Shown: positions 1 through 9,388, counted from the first letter of the stretch. The stretch: 64,000 nt of DNA from Actinomadura rifamycini DSM 43936 (GCF_000425065.1 NZ_AULB01000009.1:124001-188000), one strand, 5' to 3'. Notes: a model not told the origin generated them from the sequence alone. Numbers and translations: made by a program.

Positions 1-349
1 CTCGGCGCTGGCCGGGACACAAAGTCTCTTTTCTAGGGCCGGCGGGCCCGGTGGCGGATCGGACGAACGGCCGCCAGGTACCAACGGCCTCCCGGCGGGT
101 GCCAGCGATTTATCGGGCCCCGCTCCAACGCCGTGAGCAGCGAGAACGTCCGGTCCGCGCGATCGGTCGAAGCGCGATCGGCCTGCTCGGCCCGGCACGC
201 CCGGCGCCCTCCGTGTGGGATGCGTCGCTGTGGGTAGCGCGACGATCGTGCGGACCGTTCGCCTGGGCCAACGCGAACGCGCGCCGGCGCCGAGCCCGCG
301 GCGGGACGGGCGGCGCCGCGGCGGTTCGCTCCGGAGGGGAGGCGCGGAG
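1..349. other. Upstream region of carotenoid operon, no gene recognised
   Basis: Open frames here are Arg/Ala/Gly-rich and show no family motif. The stretch probably holds the promoter and leader of the plus-strand carotenoid genes. A purine-rich ribosome site (GGAGGGGAGG, about 332-342) lies just before the GTG I chose at 350. The left end is cut by the window. Confidence 0.4.
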
Positions 350-1180
350 GTGGTGGCGCGGCGTCGTGCTCGGGCCGCAGGTCCCGGGGGAGGGGGGCGC
401 CGCTTCGCGGCGGCGGGCGCCGGTTGCCTGGCGTCGATGGTGGCGGCGCAGGTCGCGTCGGGGGTGCGGCCGGATCCGGTGCGCTGGACGGGACCGGTGG
501 TGGGCCTGCTGACGGCGGGCGCGGGATGCTTCGCCGCGTCCCGCCTGGGCGCCGGGCGCGCGGCGGGGGCCGTGGGCGCGGCGGCGGCGCTGGGCTACGC
601 GGCCGAATGGGTGGGGGTGCGGACGGGCGTGCCGTTCGGCCGGTACTCCTACACGGGGGTTCTGCGGCCGCAGGTGGGCGGCGTCCCCGCGGCGGTCGCG
701 GCGGCGTGGGCGGGCATGGGGCTGGCGTCGCACGCGGTCGCGGCCACGCTCGTCCCGGACGGACGGCGGTGGACGCGGGTCGCGGTGGGCGCTTCGGCGC
801 TCACGGCCTGGGACCTGTTCCTCGATCCGCAGATGACGCGGCTGGACCTGTGGAGATGGGCGCGGCGCGGGGCGTACCGGGGCGTGCCCGCGAGCAACTT
901 CGCCGGCTGGCTGGCGGCGTCGGCGCTGCTGACGGGGGCGGTCGACGCGCTCGTCGGGCCGGGACGGGACGTCGCGGAGGGGCTGGTGGCGACCTACGCG
1001 GTCATGGCGGTGATGGAGACGGTGGCGTTCGCGGCGGTGTTCCGGCCGCGCGATCCGCTCGTGGCGGCGGCCGGCGGGACGGCGATGGGGGCCTTCGCGG
1101 TCCCCGCGGCGGTGCTGGCGGCGCGGCGGCGGACGGCGGCGGCGCGGGCGGGCGGAGGGGACGGCCGATGGCCGAGGTGA
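350..1180 (+). CDS. CruF-like carotenoid biosynthesis membrane protein (DUF422)
   Basis: This is a multi-pass membrane protein of the DUF422/CruF family, whose characterised members hydrate the 1,2 double bond of acyclic carotenoids. Family signatures are clear: GVPFGRYSYTG, then WDLFLDPQM, then GVPASNFAGW, spread between hydrophobic helices. An ATG-like frame opens as early as 215. I chose GTG at 350 because it has a strong GGAGGGGAGG site about 8 nt upstream and removes an Arg-rich, non-family leader, giving 276 residues, close to family size. The 3' end overlaps the next gene by 13 nt, so the two are translationally coupled. The exact reaction (hydratase or other end-group chemistry) is inferred from family and context. 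Confidence 0.8.
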   Translation: MVARRRARAAGPGGGGRRFAAAGAGCLASMVAAQVASGVRPDPVRWTGPVVGLLTAGAGCFAASRLGAGRAAGAVGAAAALGYAAEWVGVRTGVPFGRYSYTGVLRPQVGGVPAAVAAAWAGMGLASHAVAATLVPDGRRWTRVAVGASALTAWDLFLDPQMTRLDLWRWARRGAYRGVPASNFAGWLAASALLTGAVDALVGPGRDVAEGLVATYAVMAVMETVAFAAVFRPRDPLVAAAGGTAMGAFAVPAAVLAARRRTAAARAGGGDGRWPR

Positions 1181-2628
1181 TCGTGGTCGGCGGCGGCGTC
1201 GGCGGCATGGTCGCCGCGCTGCTGCTGGCGCGGGCCGGCCACGGGGTGCGGCTGCACGAGCGGCTGGACCGGCTGGGCGGCAAGCTCGCCGAACGCACGC
1301 GGGACGGGTTCGCCTTCTCGCTCGGGCCGTCGCTGCTCACCCTCCCGGACGTGTTCCGCGAGTTGGGCGCCGCGCGGGAGGCCGTCGCCCTGGACGAGCT
1401 GTGCCGGTACCGGTTCGCGGACGGATCGGTCCTGCGGGCCTACCGCGACCCGGCCCGCATGGCCGCCGAGGTGGACCGCCTCGCGCCGGGGCAGGGCGCG
1501 GCGTGGCGGGCGTTCCACGCGTGGGCGCGCCGGTGCCTCGAGGCGTCGCAGCGGACGTTCTTCGCGGGGCCGCTCGGCCGCCCGCCGCGGGAGGCGCGGC
1601 CCGCCGACCTCCTGGCGGTCGCGCCGGGACGGACGCTGCACGGCCTGGCGCGCCGGTTCTTCGACGACGGCAGGCTGCGGCAGTACGTCGGGCGGTACGC
1701 CACGTACGCCGGGTCCAGCCCTTACCGGGCGCCGGCCGCGCTGGGGTGCGTCCCGGCGATCGAGCACGGCGACGGCGGCTGGTACGTGCCGGGCGGGATG
1801 GCCCGGCTGGCGGACGAGCTGGCGGGCCTGCTGGACGACGCGGGCGTGGAGATCCGCACCGGCAGCACGGTCCGGCGGGTCCTGGCCGACGGCGAGTCGG
1901 TGAAGGGCGTGGCGCTGGCGTCCGGGGAGCGCGAGAGCGCGGACGCGGTGGTGGTCAACGCCGACGCGGCGGCGCTGTACGGCCGGCTGCTGCCCGACCG
2001 GCGGCGGCTGCGCCGGATCGCCGGGCTCGGCCCGTCGTCCTCGGCGTTCCTGATGCTCGCGGGCGTCGACGGCCGGACCGACGGGCTGCCGCACCATTCG
2101 GTGGTCTTCTCGGACGACTACCGGCGGGAGTTCGCGGACGTGTTCCGGCGGCGCGTGCCGCCCCGGGACCCGACGGTCTACATCGGATGCTCGGCGGTGG
2201 ACGACCCGTCGCAGGCGCCGCCCGGGGCGGAGAACTGGACGATGCTGGTCAACGTCCCCGCGCGCGATCCGGAGCGGTGGCCGGTGACGCCGGAGGCGTA
2301 CCGCGACCTGGTGCTGGAGCGGCTGGCGCGGCGCGGGCACGACCTGTCGGGACGGCTGCGGTTCGTGGAGCTGTTCACGCCCGCGGACCTGCGCGACCGG
2401 TACGGCGCGTGGGGCGGAGCGATCTACGGGACGGCCTACCGGGGGCGGACGGCGCCGCTGCGCCGCCCGGGGAACCGCGGGCCGCGCCGCGGCCTGTACC
2501 TGGCGGGCGGGTCCGCGCATCCCGGCGGCGGGCTTCCGCTGGTGGCGATGAGCGGACGCATCGCGGCGTCCCTGGTCGAGGACGACTTCCCGCTCGTCCG
2601 GTCGCGGCCGGCGGGGGCGCGGCCGTGA
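1168..2628 (+). CDS. CrtI-type carotenoid desaturase/oxidoreductase (first copy)
   Basis: A 486-residue FAD-dependent desaturase of the CrtI/CrtD group. The N-terminal dinucleotide fold is VIVVGGGVGGMVAALLLARAG. It is followed by the LGGKLAE and GPSLLTLPDVF motifs typical of carotenoid desaturases, and the C-terminal FAD contact reads YLAGGSAHPGGGLPLVAMSG. CrtI-family enzymes remove hydrogens from phytoene or hydroxylated acyclic carotenoids at the membrane. Because a second CrtI copy lies at 7046-8677, this one is more likely a late step (CrtD-like 3,4-desaturation after CruF hydration), which fits its coupling to the CruF-like gene. The assignment between the two copies is inference. The stop overlaps the GTG of the glycosyltransferase. 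Confidence 0.85.
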   Translation: MAEVIVVGGGVGGMVAALLLARAGHGVRLHERLDRLGGKLAERTRDGFAFSLGPSLLTLPDVFRELGAAREAVALDELCRYRFADGSVLRAYRDPARMAAEVDRLAPGQGAAWRAFHAWARRCLEASQRTFFAGPLGRPPREARPADLLAVAPGRTLHGLARRFFDDGRLRQYVGRYATYAGSSPYRAPAALGCVPAIEHGDGGWYVPGGMARLADELAGLLDDAGVEIRTGSTVRRVLADGESVKGVALASGERESADAVVVNADAAALYGRLLPDRRRLRRIAGLGPSSSAFLMLAGVDGRTDGLPHHSVVFSDDYRREFADVFRRRVPPRDPTVYIGCSAVDDPSQAPPGAENWTMLVNVPARDPERWPVTPEAYRDLVLERLARRGHDLSGRLRFVELFTPADLRDRYGAWGGAIYGTAYRGRTAPLRRPGNRGPRRGLYLAGGSAHPGGGLPLVAMSGRIAASLVEDDFPLVRSRPAGARP

Positions 2629-3794
2629 GGGCGCCGACCGCGGCGGCGGCGGTCGCGGCGGCCGCGGTGGCGGCGCGGCTGGCGCGGGGGCGGGACCGTC
2701 CGCCCGCCCTGACGGCGCCTCCCCGCAACCGGCCGGCGGAGCCGGTCTCGGTGGTGATCCCCGCGCGCGACGAGGAGCACCGGATCCGGGCGTGCGCGGT
2801 GCCGCTGCTGGCGGACCCGGCCGTGCGGGAGGTGATCGTCGTCGACGACCGGTCGCGCGACGGCACCGCGCGCACGGCCGCGGCCCTCGGCGCGACCGTC
2901 GTCGCGGGCACCGAGCCGCCCGCGGGCTGGGTGGGCAAGCAGTGGGCGCTGCGGCAGGGGCTGCGCCGCGCGAGGGGGCCCCTCGTGGTGCTCCTGGACG
3001 CCGACACCCGCCCGAAGGAAGGGCTGTGCACGGCGCTTGCCGGCCTGCTGGAAGAGTGCGACCTGGTCAGCGCGGGTCCCCGTTTCCTCACCGGGAGCGC
3101 GGTGGAGCAGGCGTTGCACGCCTCGCTCCTGGCCACCCTGGTCTACCGGTTCGGGCCGGTCGGCCCGGACGCCCGCGGTCCCGGACGGCTGCTCGTCAAC
3201 GGCCAGTGCCTGGCCTTCCGCAAGGACGCGATGGTCCGGGCCGACGCGTTCGCCCGGGTGCGCGGCCACCTCACCGACGACGTCGCGCTGGGGCGGCTGC
3301 TGGCGCGCGACGGGTGGCGGGTCGCGTTCGTCGACGCGGGCGCGCTGCTGGAGGTCGACATGCACGGCGGCGTCGCGGACGTGTGGCGGGAATGGGGGCG
3401 CTCGATCGCGTTGCGGGACGTGACGCCGCCGGCCGGGCTCGCCGGCGATCTGGCGGTGGTGTGGCTGACCATGGCGCTGCCGGTGCTGCGCCTGCTGTCC
3501 GGGCGTCCCGCGCCGCTGGACCTGGCGCTGCTCGGGCAGCGGTTCCTGCTGACGGCCGCGCTGCGCGGCAGCTACGCCGCTCCGGGGCCCGGGCTGCTGC
3601 TGTCGCCGCTGCTGGACCCGGTCGGCGCCGTCCGGCTCACGCTGTCCGTGCTGCGTCCCGCGCGGACGTGGCGCGGCCGCGTCTACGCCCGGGACGCGAC
3701 CGGTCCGCCCGGCCGGAGGGCGCCGCGGCGGCGGGCGGACGGCGCCGCCGTGCGCGCTCGGCCAGGGCCGCCTGCCCGAAGCGGGCACCGATGA
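2625..3794 (+). CDS. Family-2 glycosyltransferase, probably carotenoid glycosyltransferase
   Basis: A 389-residue GT-A type family-2 glycosyltransferase. A short N-terminal hydrophobic stretch precedes the catalytic domain (PVSVVIPARDEE, then VIVVDDRSRDGT, then a DAD motif in LVVLLDADTRPKE). A DDVALGRLL acceptor-side motif and two hydrophobic segments near the C terminus suggest membrane anchoring. It resembles CrtQ/CruC-type enzymes that glycosylate hydroxylated carotenoids. GTGA overlap with the desaturase places it last in a three-gene operon. Its final ~50 codons are Arg/Ala-rich and overlap the convergent plsY-like gene by 158 nt, so the native C terminus may be shorter in function. Confidence 0.8.
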   Translation: MRAPTAAAAVAAAAVAARLARGRDRPPALTAPPRNRPAEPVSVVIPARDEEHRIRACAVPLLADPAVREVIVVDDRSRDGTARTAAALGATVVAGTEPPAGWVGKQWALRQGLRRARGPLVVLLDADTRPKEGLCTALAGLLEECDLVSAGPRFLTGSAVEQALHASLLATLVYRFGPVGPDARGPGRLLVNGQCLAFRKDAMVRADAFARVRGHLTDDVALGRLLARDGWRVAFVDAGALLEVDMHGGVADVWREWGRSIALRDVTPPAGLAGDLAVVWLTMALPVLRLLSGRPAPLDLALLGQRFLLTAALRGSYAAPGPGLLLSPLLDPVGAVRLTLSVLRPARTWRGRVYARDATGPPGRRAPRRRADGAAVRARPGPPARSGHR

Positions 3795-4371
3795 AGGCCA
3801 TCAGCGCCCCGGTGCCCGCCACCTGCGCGGCGGGCGCGAACGGCAGTTGCAGCGCGGGCAGCGCGAACACCGCGACCCGCGCGCCCGTGGCGAAGGAGTG
3901 CGCGGCCAGGCCGGTGGCGCCCAGCAGCCCGAGGCCGAGGCCGAACGCCGGCGGGCAGACGACCGCCATGCCGCCCGCGAAGGTCAGCACGCAGCGTCCG
4001 CCGCGGCGCCCGGCGAACAGCGGCCAGGCGTGCCCGGCCATCGCCGCGCCCACCGCCGCGTACACCGGGACGACGCTCCGCCCGCGGACCTGCCCGAGCG
4101 GGCCCGTCCGCCGGCCGCTCACCGCCAGGGCGAGCAGGCCCGCCGCGGTGCCCTTGAGGAGGTCGCCGGCGAACACGGGCGCGGCCGAGCGGGCGTCCAG
4201 GCGCCCCATGACGTTCCAGAAGCCGGGATTGCGGTCGCCCACCGACCGCGGGTCGAAACCGTGGGCGCGGCCGACCAGGACCGCCGTCGGCACCGAGCCG
4301 AGCAGGTAGCCGCCGATGACCGGGACGAGCACGGACGCGGCGGGAACGGGTGTGACGGGTTCGGGCGTCAT
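3637..4371 (-). CDS. PlsY-like acyl-phosphate acyltransferase paralogue
   Basis: A 244-residue polytopic protein of the PlsY family, which normally moves an acyl group from acyl-phosphate to glycerol-3-phosphate. The first loop ([15 protein letters not shown], then [14 protein letters not shown], then DLLKG) is recognisable. The second key loop, GGKGVAT in canonical PlsY, reads GGRCVLT after the conserved GHAWP. That drift, plus its place among carotenoid genes with a PlsX paralogue, suggests a different acceptor. The C-terminal ~45 residues are Arg/Ala-rich and overlap the glycosyltransferase gene end to end. The ATG also overlaps the presumed start of the divergent crtA-like gene by about 20 nt. 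Confidence 0.72.
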   Translation of the reverse strand: MTPEPVTPVPAASVLVPVIGGYLLGSVPTAVLVGRAHGFDPRSVGDRNPGFWNVMGRLDARSAAPVFAGDLLKGTAAGLLALAVSGRRTGPLGQVRGRSVVPVYAAVGAAMAGHAWPLFAGRRGGRCVLTFAGGMAVVCPPAFGLGLGLLGATGLAAHSFATGARVAVFALPALQLPFAPAAQVAGTGALMAFIGARFGQAALAERARRRRPPAAAAPSGRADRSRPGRRRGRATSARDAARTA

Positions 4372-5071
4372 CGCTTCCTTCCATCTGCTCAGGTACGCGA
4401 CCGCGGACGCGATGCGCTACATGGCGCTGGACCGCCCGCGGCTCCGCGCGGCCGCGGGGCTGTCGTTCTGGCGCCTGCTGGGGACCGGGCGCGGCCGGTC
4501 CATGAGCCTGGGCGCCGACCTGCGCCGCTGGGCGCTGTTCGCGGTCTGGGACGGCGAGGCCGCGCTGGAGGAGTTCCTGGAGCGCTCCGCGGTGGCGCGG
4601 CGGTGGCGCGAGGAGACCGCGGAGTCCTGGCACGTGCGGCTGCGGCCGCTGTCCTCGCGCGGGCGGTGGGGCGGCCGGGACCCGTTCGGCGGGCTCGCCC
4701 CCCGCCGCGTCCCGGAAGCGCCGGGCGCGCCCGTCGCCGTGCTGACCCGCGCGTCGATCCGCCCGCGCCGGCTCGCGGCGTTCTACCGCGCGGTCCCCGA
4801 GGTGGACCGGGCCCTGCGGGAGCAGGAGGGCTGCCTGGCGTCGGTCGGCGTGGGGGAGTGGCCGCTGGCGAGGCAGGCGACGTTCTCGCTGTGGCGGGAC
4901 GCGGCGGCGATCGACCGGTTCGCCTTCCGGGCCGGAGCCCACCGCGAGGTCATCGGGCGGGTGCGCGCGCACGACTGGTACTCCGAGGAGCTGTTCGCGC
5001 GGTTCGTCCCCTATGCGCACCACGGAAGCTGGGACGGCCGCGACCCGCTGCGCACCCGCACCGGGGAGTGA
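4352..5071 (+). CDS. CrtA-like spheroidene monooxygenase family protein
   Basis: The protein resembles spheroidene monooxygenase (CrtA), which adds a 2-keto group to acyclic carotenoids. Family features include HLLRY near the N terminus, the central [17 protein letters not shown] block and the C-terminal run [18 protein letters not shown] with [22 protein letters not shown]. The frame extends back to 4316, but I prefer GTG at 4352 because the extra residues are low-complexity and lie inside the divergent plsY-like gene. Length is 239 residues, in family range. With CruF-like and CrtD-like neighbours it suggests a keto-hydroxy acyclic carotenoid glycoside as end product (inference). Confidence 0.78.
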   Translation: MTGSGVIASFHLLRYATADAMRYMALDRPRLRAAAGLSFWRLLGTGRGRSMSLGADLRRWALFAVWDGEAALEEFLERSAVARRWREETAESWHVRLRPLSSRGRWGGRDPFGGLAPRRVPEAPGAPVAVLTRASIRPRRLAAFYRAVPEVDRALREQEGCLASVGVGEWPLARQATFSLWRDAAAIDRFAFRAGAHREVIGRVRAHDWYSEELFARFVPYAHHGSWDGRDPLRTRTGE

Positions 5072-5106
5072 CGCGCCGACGGGCGGCGCACCGAGAACCG
5101 ACCGGC

Positions 5107-6084
5107 TCATGCGCGGCCTCCGGCGGCCGCGTCCGCGGCGTCGCCGGCCGGGGCCGAGGCGGAGGCGGCCGTGCAGGCCCGCGCGACGGCCGCGGACCCG
5201 GACGACCCGTGCGCGACGAGCACCGTTCCGTTCAGGCCCAGCAGCGCGGCGCCGCCGTGGGTGTCGGCGCTGTACAGCCGGGCGACCTTCGCCAGGGCCT
5301 CCGGGGGCGCGGCCCCGCGGTCGGCGGCCATGCCCAGCACCGTGCGGACGCAGCCTTCGATGTTCTTCAGGACCACGTTGCCGGTGAACCCGTCGGTGGC
5401 CACCACGTCCACGGTTCCGGCCAGCACGTCATGGCCTTCGACGTTGCCGTGGAACCGGACCGGCAGGTCCGGCAGCAGCAGGGCGGCGTCGCGGACGAGC
5501 CGGTTGCCCTTGCCCGGCTCGGAACCGATCGACAGCAGTCCCACGCGGGGCTCGGGCACGCCCAGCGCCGTCCGCGCGTACCGGCTGCCCAGGACGGCGA
5601 ACTGCGCGAGCATCGGCGCCGTCGGGTCGGCGGTCCCGCCCGCGTCGACCAGCACGGTGGCGCCGGCCGCCGTGGGGAGGGCGACGGCCAGCGCGGGGCG
5701 CAGCACGCCGTCCGCCCGTCCCAGGGTGCGGACGGCGCAGGCCACCACGGCCCCCGTGGACCCGGCCGACACGAACGCGGCCCGGTCGCGGCGCGCGACT
5801 TCGCAGCCGACCCGCAGGCTGGTGGCGGGGCGCGCGGCCGCCGACGCCGCCGCGCCCGCCATGGGGACGACGTCGTCGGCGTGCACGATTTCGAGTTCGC
5901 CGGCGCCGCCGTGCCGGCGCAGTTCCCGGTCGATCCTCTCCCGGCGGCCGACCAGCGTCACCCGCACACCGTGCTCGCGGTGCGCGGCCAGGGCGCCCGG
6001 CACCGTCTCGCGGGGCCCGTGGTCGCCGCCCATCGCGTCCAGCACCACCGGGCGCCGCGGCGGGACGTCGCCGAGCGCGGTCAT
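5107..6084 (-). CDS. PlsX-like phosphate acyltransferase paralogue
   Basis: A 325-residue PlsX homologue, a cytosolic enzyme making acyl-phosphate from acyl-ACP. It opens with VVLDAMGGDHGP, the PlsX signature, and contains AFVSAGSTGAVVA, GLLSIGSEPGKGN, FHGNVEG and TDGFTGNVVLKN in the usual order. The housekeeping plsX of actinomycetes usually sits beside rpmF, so this copy inside a carotenoid operon is probably a specialised paralogue. The ATG overlaps the crtB stop (ATGA). The last ~20 residues are Ala/Gly-rich filler. Confidence 0.85.
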   Translation of the reverse strand: MTALGDVPPRRPVVLDAMGGDHGPRETVPGALAAHREHGVRVTLVGRRERIDRELRRHGGAGELEIVHADDVVPMAGAAASAAARPATSLRVGCEVARRDRAAFVSAGSTGAVVACAVRTLGRADGVLRPALAVALPTAAGATVLVDAGGTADPTAPMLAQFAVLGSRYARTALGVPEPRVGLLSIGSEPGKGNRLVRDAALLLPDLPVRFHGNVEGHDVLAGTVDVVATDGFTGNVVLKNIEGCVRTVLGMAADRGAAPPEALAKVARLYSADTHGGAALLGLNGTVLVAHGSSGSAAVARACTAASASAPAGDAADAAAGGRA

Positions 6085-7049
6085 CGCGGCTCTCCCGCGA
6101 GGAGCGGGCGCCGCTCGGCGCGGGCCGCGGCGGACGCGGCCACGAGGTGCCGCGTGAAGATCACGGCGCGGTGCCGCCGCGGGACGCACGCCCTCCCCGC
6201 GAGCACGTCGTGGTCGGCCGCGGCGATCCGGTCCAGGATGCCGCCGTACAGCGCCGCCGCGGCGCGGATGCAGGGACGCGACGACGGCACCAGCATGTCG
6301 ATGCCCTCCTGCGCGCGCCGGTAGTGGGCGCGGGCCCGCGCGGCCTCGAACGCCACCAGCTCGCGCAGCCTCCGGCCGCACCCGTTCCCGGCGAGGTCGG
6401 CCTCGCCGACCCCGAACCGCTCCATGTCCTCCAGGGGCAGGTAGATGCGGCTGCGCGCCCGGTCCTCGGCCACGTCCCGCAGGAAGTTGGTGAGCTGGAA
6501 GGCCCGCCCCAGTTCGCGGGCGGGTTCGCGCGCGCTCCGCCCGGTGCCGGGCAGCGTCTCCAGAACCGGGAGCATCATCAGCCCGATCGCCGCCGCCGAC
6601 CCCTCCATGTAGACCAGCAGGTCCTGGTAGGTGTCGTAGCGGGTGACGGTCAGGTCGGCGCGCATCGACGACATGAACGCCCGGATGTCGTCGTGCTCGA
6701 TGCCGAAGGACCGCACCGTGTGGACGAACGCGGGGAGCACGGGGTCCGGGACCGGCTCCCCGGCCAGGCTCGCCTCCAGGCGGGCCGCGACGCCGTCGAG
6801 CGCCGCGGCCCGCCCGTCCCCGTCCCGCCCGTCCCCGTCCCGTTCGTTCGTGGCGCCGCGGGCGCCGCCGGACGCGTCGACGATGTCGTCCACGTGCCGC
6901 GCGAATCCGTAGAGGGCGTGGACGTGCCTGCGTTTCCACGCGGGCAGCAGCAGCGTGGCCAGATAGAAGGAGCGGCCGTGGCGGGCGTTGATGCGGCGGC
7001 ACTGCTCGTAGCTGGCCGTCAACGTCACCGTGCTCGTGCCCGCCGTCAT
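6081..7049 (-). CDS. crtB: Phytoene synthase
   Basis: A 322-residue phytoene/squalene synthase-family protein that condenses two geranylgeranyl diphosphates to phytoene. The first Asp-rich motif is DDIVD (in GFARHVDDIVDASG) and the second is DVAEDRARSRIYLP in QLTNFLRDVAEDRA. RSFYLA near the N terminus and MRADL are also conserved. An insertion of GDGRDGDGR, encoded by a perfect 15-bp tandem duplication, lies in a loop after the first motif. Start ATG at 7049 is coupled to the end of the desaturase gene, and its stop overlaps the plsX-like start. No geranylgeranyl diphosphate synthase is in the window. Confidence 0.93.
   Translation of the reverse strand: MTAGTSTVTLTASYEQCRRINARHGRSFYLATLLLPAWKRRHVHALYGFARHVDDIVDASGGARGATNERDGDGRDGDGRAAALDGVAARLEASLAGEPVPDPVLPAFVHTVRSFGIEHDDIRAFMSSMRADLTVTRYDTYQDLLVYMEGSAAAIGLMMLPVLETLPGTGRSAREPARELGRAFQLTNFLRDVAEDRARSRIYLPLEDMERFGVGEADLAGNGCGRRLRELVAFEAARARAHYRRAQEGIDMLVPSSRPCIRAAAALYGGILDRIAAADHDVLAGRACVPRRHRAVIFTRHLVAASAAARAERRPLLAGEPR
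6811..6840. repeat. 15-bp perfect tandem duplication inside crtB
   Basis: The unit CGCCCGTCCCCGTCC occurs twice back to back and is in frame. It encodes a duplicated Asp/Gly/Arg pentapeptide in a presumed surface loop of phytoene synthase. Confidence 0.85.
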
Positions 7050-8677
7050 CGGTCGCCCTCCAGGATCCGGGCGGCGGCCAGCCGACCCGAGATCAGCGCG
7101 GGCGGGACACCGACGCCCGGGGCGGTGTACATGCCGGCGAAGTGCAGGCCGGGGACGCGCCGGGCGCGGCCGGACGGGCGCAGCCAGGCGGTCTGGGCGA
7201 AGCGGTGGTCCAGCGCGAACGGCGTCCCCGCCGAGTGCCCCAGCCGCGCCCACGCCGGCGGATCGAACATCAGCCGCGGCCGCACCGACAGGTCGCCGTA
7301 GCCGAGGTCGGCGAGCCGCGCCAGCAGCCGCTCCTCGAGCCGGGGCGCGAGCCGCTCCCAGTCGGCGCCGGACGCCAGGTTCGGCGCGGGCTCCAGCACG
7401 CTGAGAGCGGCGTGCCCGGGCGGCGCGGCCGTGTCGTCGGTGTCGATGTAGGTGATCAGCAGGCTGGGGTCGGGCTGCGGGCGCCCGGCCGCCAGCGCGG
7501 CGAACGTCTCCTTCCACGTCCGCCCGAAACGCACCGTGTGGTGCGCCCGGCCGGGCGTCCGCCGGTCCAGGCCGACATGCACGACCAGGCAGGACGGCGA
7601 GTAGCGGGGCCGCCGCAGCCGCCAGTCGTCCGCGAGGCCCGGCAGCAGCTCCGCCTGGGCGCGCACCCGGTCGCAGGCGATCACCGCGTGGCTCGCGGCG
7701 ATCCGCTCGCCGGTGTCCAGCCGCACCGCCCGCACCCCGCGGGCGCCGGTCTCGACCCGCTCGGCCCGCACGCCGTACCGCAACTGCGCGCCCGCCTTCT
7801 CGGCGACGTCCGCCAGCGCCCGCGGGACGGCGCGCATGCCGCCGCGGCGGGGGAAGTAGACGCCGCCGACGGTGTCCATGTGCGCCACCACCGCGTAGAC
7901 GGCGAGCGCCCGGTGCGGGGGGAGCCCGACGTACAGCGACTGGAAGGTGTGCGCCCTGATGAGCCGCTCGTCGCGCAACTGCCCGGCGACGAACCGGTCC
8001 AGCCGCCGGAACCCGCCCGCCGCGGCCAGCCTCAGCAGGGCGTACGGACGCGCCATGTCGCGCAGCCGGGTCATGTCGGCGTCGATGAAGGCCGGCCATT
8101 CCGCCTCGAACATCGCGCGGAGCCGGCGGCGGAACCGCAGGTACCGCGCGGCCTCGTCCGGTCCGCACAGGTCGCGGACGTTGCCGGCCATCTCCTCCGC
8201 GCCCGCCACGACGTCGAGCCGCGAGCCGTCGGGGAAGGCCAGCCGGTAGTAGGGGTCCAGGCGCCGCAGCGGCAGCCGTCCGTCGAGGTCCTCGCCGGCC
8301 GCGCCGAAGGTCGCCGCCAGCACGCCCGGCATCGTCAGCACCGACGGGCCGGTGTCGAACCGGTAGGGGCCCAGCTCCGCCGACCCGCAGCAGCCTCCCG
8401 GTCCCCGCTCCGCTTCGACGACCACGACCTCGCGCCCGCGGGCCGCGAGATGGATCGCCGCCGACAGCCCGGCCAGTCCCGCGCCGACCACCACCACCGG
8501 ACCGGGCGGACGCGCCGGGCCGGGCACCGGGCGTCCACCGGTGCGGCCCCCGGTCCCCGTCACCGGGAGCGGTCGTCCGGTGCCGCCGCCGCGCAGGCCG
8601 GCGCCCCGCCGCCGAGGCGTCCGGCGCTTCCCCGCGGCCGGATCCGCGAACGGTGCGCCGAGGAAGGCCGGGTGCAT
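7046..8677 (-). CDS. crtI: CrtI-type phytoene desaturase (second copy)
   Basis: An FAD-dependent phytoene desaturase: VVVVGAGLAGLSAAIHLA, the following FDTGPSVLTMPGVL motif, and a C-terminal FAGMYTAPGVGVPPALISGR block. About 480 residues match the family. The frame carries an extra low-complexity Gly/Arg/Pro N-terminal stretch, so the start is uncertain: ATG at 8677 gives 543 residues, while GTG codons at 8497, 8494 or 8491 begin almost at the dinucleotide fold. The 3' end overlaps crtB by 4 nt. It is probably the main phytoene-to-lycopene/neurosporene enzyme because it is coupled to crtB. It lies downstream of the winged-helix regulator in the same orientation. Confidence 0.87.
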   Translation of the reverse strand: MHPAFLGAPFADPAAGKRRTPRRRGAGLRGGGTGRPLPVTGTGGRTGGRPVPGPARPPGPVVVVGAGLAGLSAAIHLAARGREVVVVEAERGPGGCCGSAELGPYRFDTGPSVLTMPGVLAATFGAAGEDLDGRLPLRRLDPYYRLAFPDGSRLDVVAGAEEMAGNVRDLCGPDEAARYLRFRRRLRAMFEAEWPAFIDADMTRLRDMARPYALLRLAAAGGFRRLDRFVAGQLRDERLIRAHTFQSLYVGLPPHRALAVYAVVAHMDTVGGVYFPRRGGMRAVPRALADVAEKAGAQLRYGVRAERVETGARGVRAVRLDTGERIAASHAVIACDRVRAQAELLPGLADDWRLRRPRYSPSCLVVHVGLDRRTPGRAHHTVRFGRTWKETFAALAAGRPQPDPSLLITYIDTDDTAAPPGHAALSVLEPAPNLASGADWERLAPRLEERLLARLADLGYGDLSVRPRLMFDPPAWARLGHSAGTPFALDHRFAQTAWLRPSGRARRVPGLHFAGMYTAPGVGVPPALISGRLAAARILEGDR

Positions 8678-8812
8678 GGGCCGAGAGTTCTGCTCATGGT
8701 TTCCCCCTGTCGAAATGGTCGCCCCGTACCCGCCGACCACCGGCGCAAGCGCCGTCCAAAGAAACCTTTGCCGCGCCGCCCGGACGGACCGGCTCAGCGG
8801 AGGGACGGCTCG

Positions 8813-9388
8813 TCAGCTGCGGCCGGGGTCGTCGGGGGTGTGGGGGAGCAGGGGGAACAACCGGGCGATGAGGGCCACGGGCAGGGCGCCTTCCGGACGG
8901 GACAGGGGGCGCAGCTCGCGATCCCGGTAGGGGGCGAGCGCCCGCCGGACGGCGTCCGCGACCCGGCTCATCTCCTCCGGGGTCAGGTACGCGACGGCGC
9001 TGAACGCCTCGTCGCGGCGGAACTCGGGCGGCGCCTGGTCGCGGTGGGTGAGCCACCGGTGCCAGCTCTCGTCCTCCAGCCCGCGGGCCAGGTCGCCGAA
9101 CGCCTCGCCCGAGGCGTCCGCGGCCCGGTCGCCGCGCCGCAGCCGCCAGGGGCGGGCGCGGCCCCCGCCGCGCGGCGCCTCCTCGATGAACCCGTGCCGT
9201 GCGAGTTGCCTCAGGTGGAACGAGCAGAGGCCGGAGCTGTAGCCCAGGCGGGCGGCGGCCTCGGTCGCGGTGGCGGTGCCCACCCGGGCCAGCAGGTCCA
9301 GGAGCGCCGTGCGGACCTCGTGTTCGCGCAGCCCGCCGCCGGTGCCGCGAGGGGGGTCGCGCAGGGCGTCGAGGTCGTCCTCAGTCAC
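8813..9388 (-). CDS. Winged-helix (ArsR-like) transcriptional regulator
   Basis: A ~191-residue regulator with an N-terminal winged helix: [13 protein letters not shown], then [27 protein letters not shown], which reads as helix, turn and recognition helix followed by a basic wing ([10 protein letters not shown]). The C-terminal half (residues ~90-190) has no motif I recognise and may sense a ligand. I prefer GTG at 9388 over the TTG-type extension to 9412 because the extension lies entirely inside the palindromic operators. It is the first gene upstream of the crtI-crtB-plsX-like run, so it may control that operon and itself. Confidence 0.75.
   Translation of the reverse strand: MTEDDLDALRDPPRGTGGGLREHEVRTALLDLLARVGTATATEAAARLGYSSGLCSFHLRQLARHGFIEEAPRGGGRARPWRLRRGDRAADASGEAFGDLARGLEDESWHRWLTHRDQAPPEFRRDEAFSAVAYLTPEEMSRVADAVRRALAPYRDRELRPLSRPEGALPVALIARLFPLLPHTPDDPGRS

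Noticed and set aside
8560..8748. Alternative short frame starting with ATG after a GGGGGAAACC site ahead of the second crtI
   Set aside because: It ends after about 60 codons in a different frame with no motif. It only makes the true crtI start uncertain.
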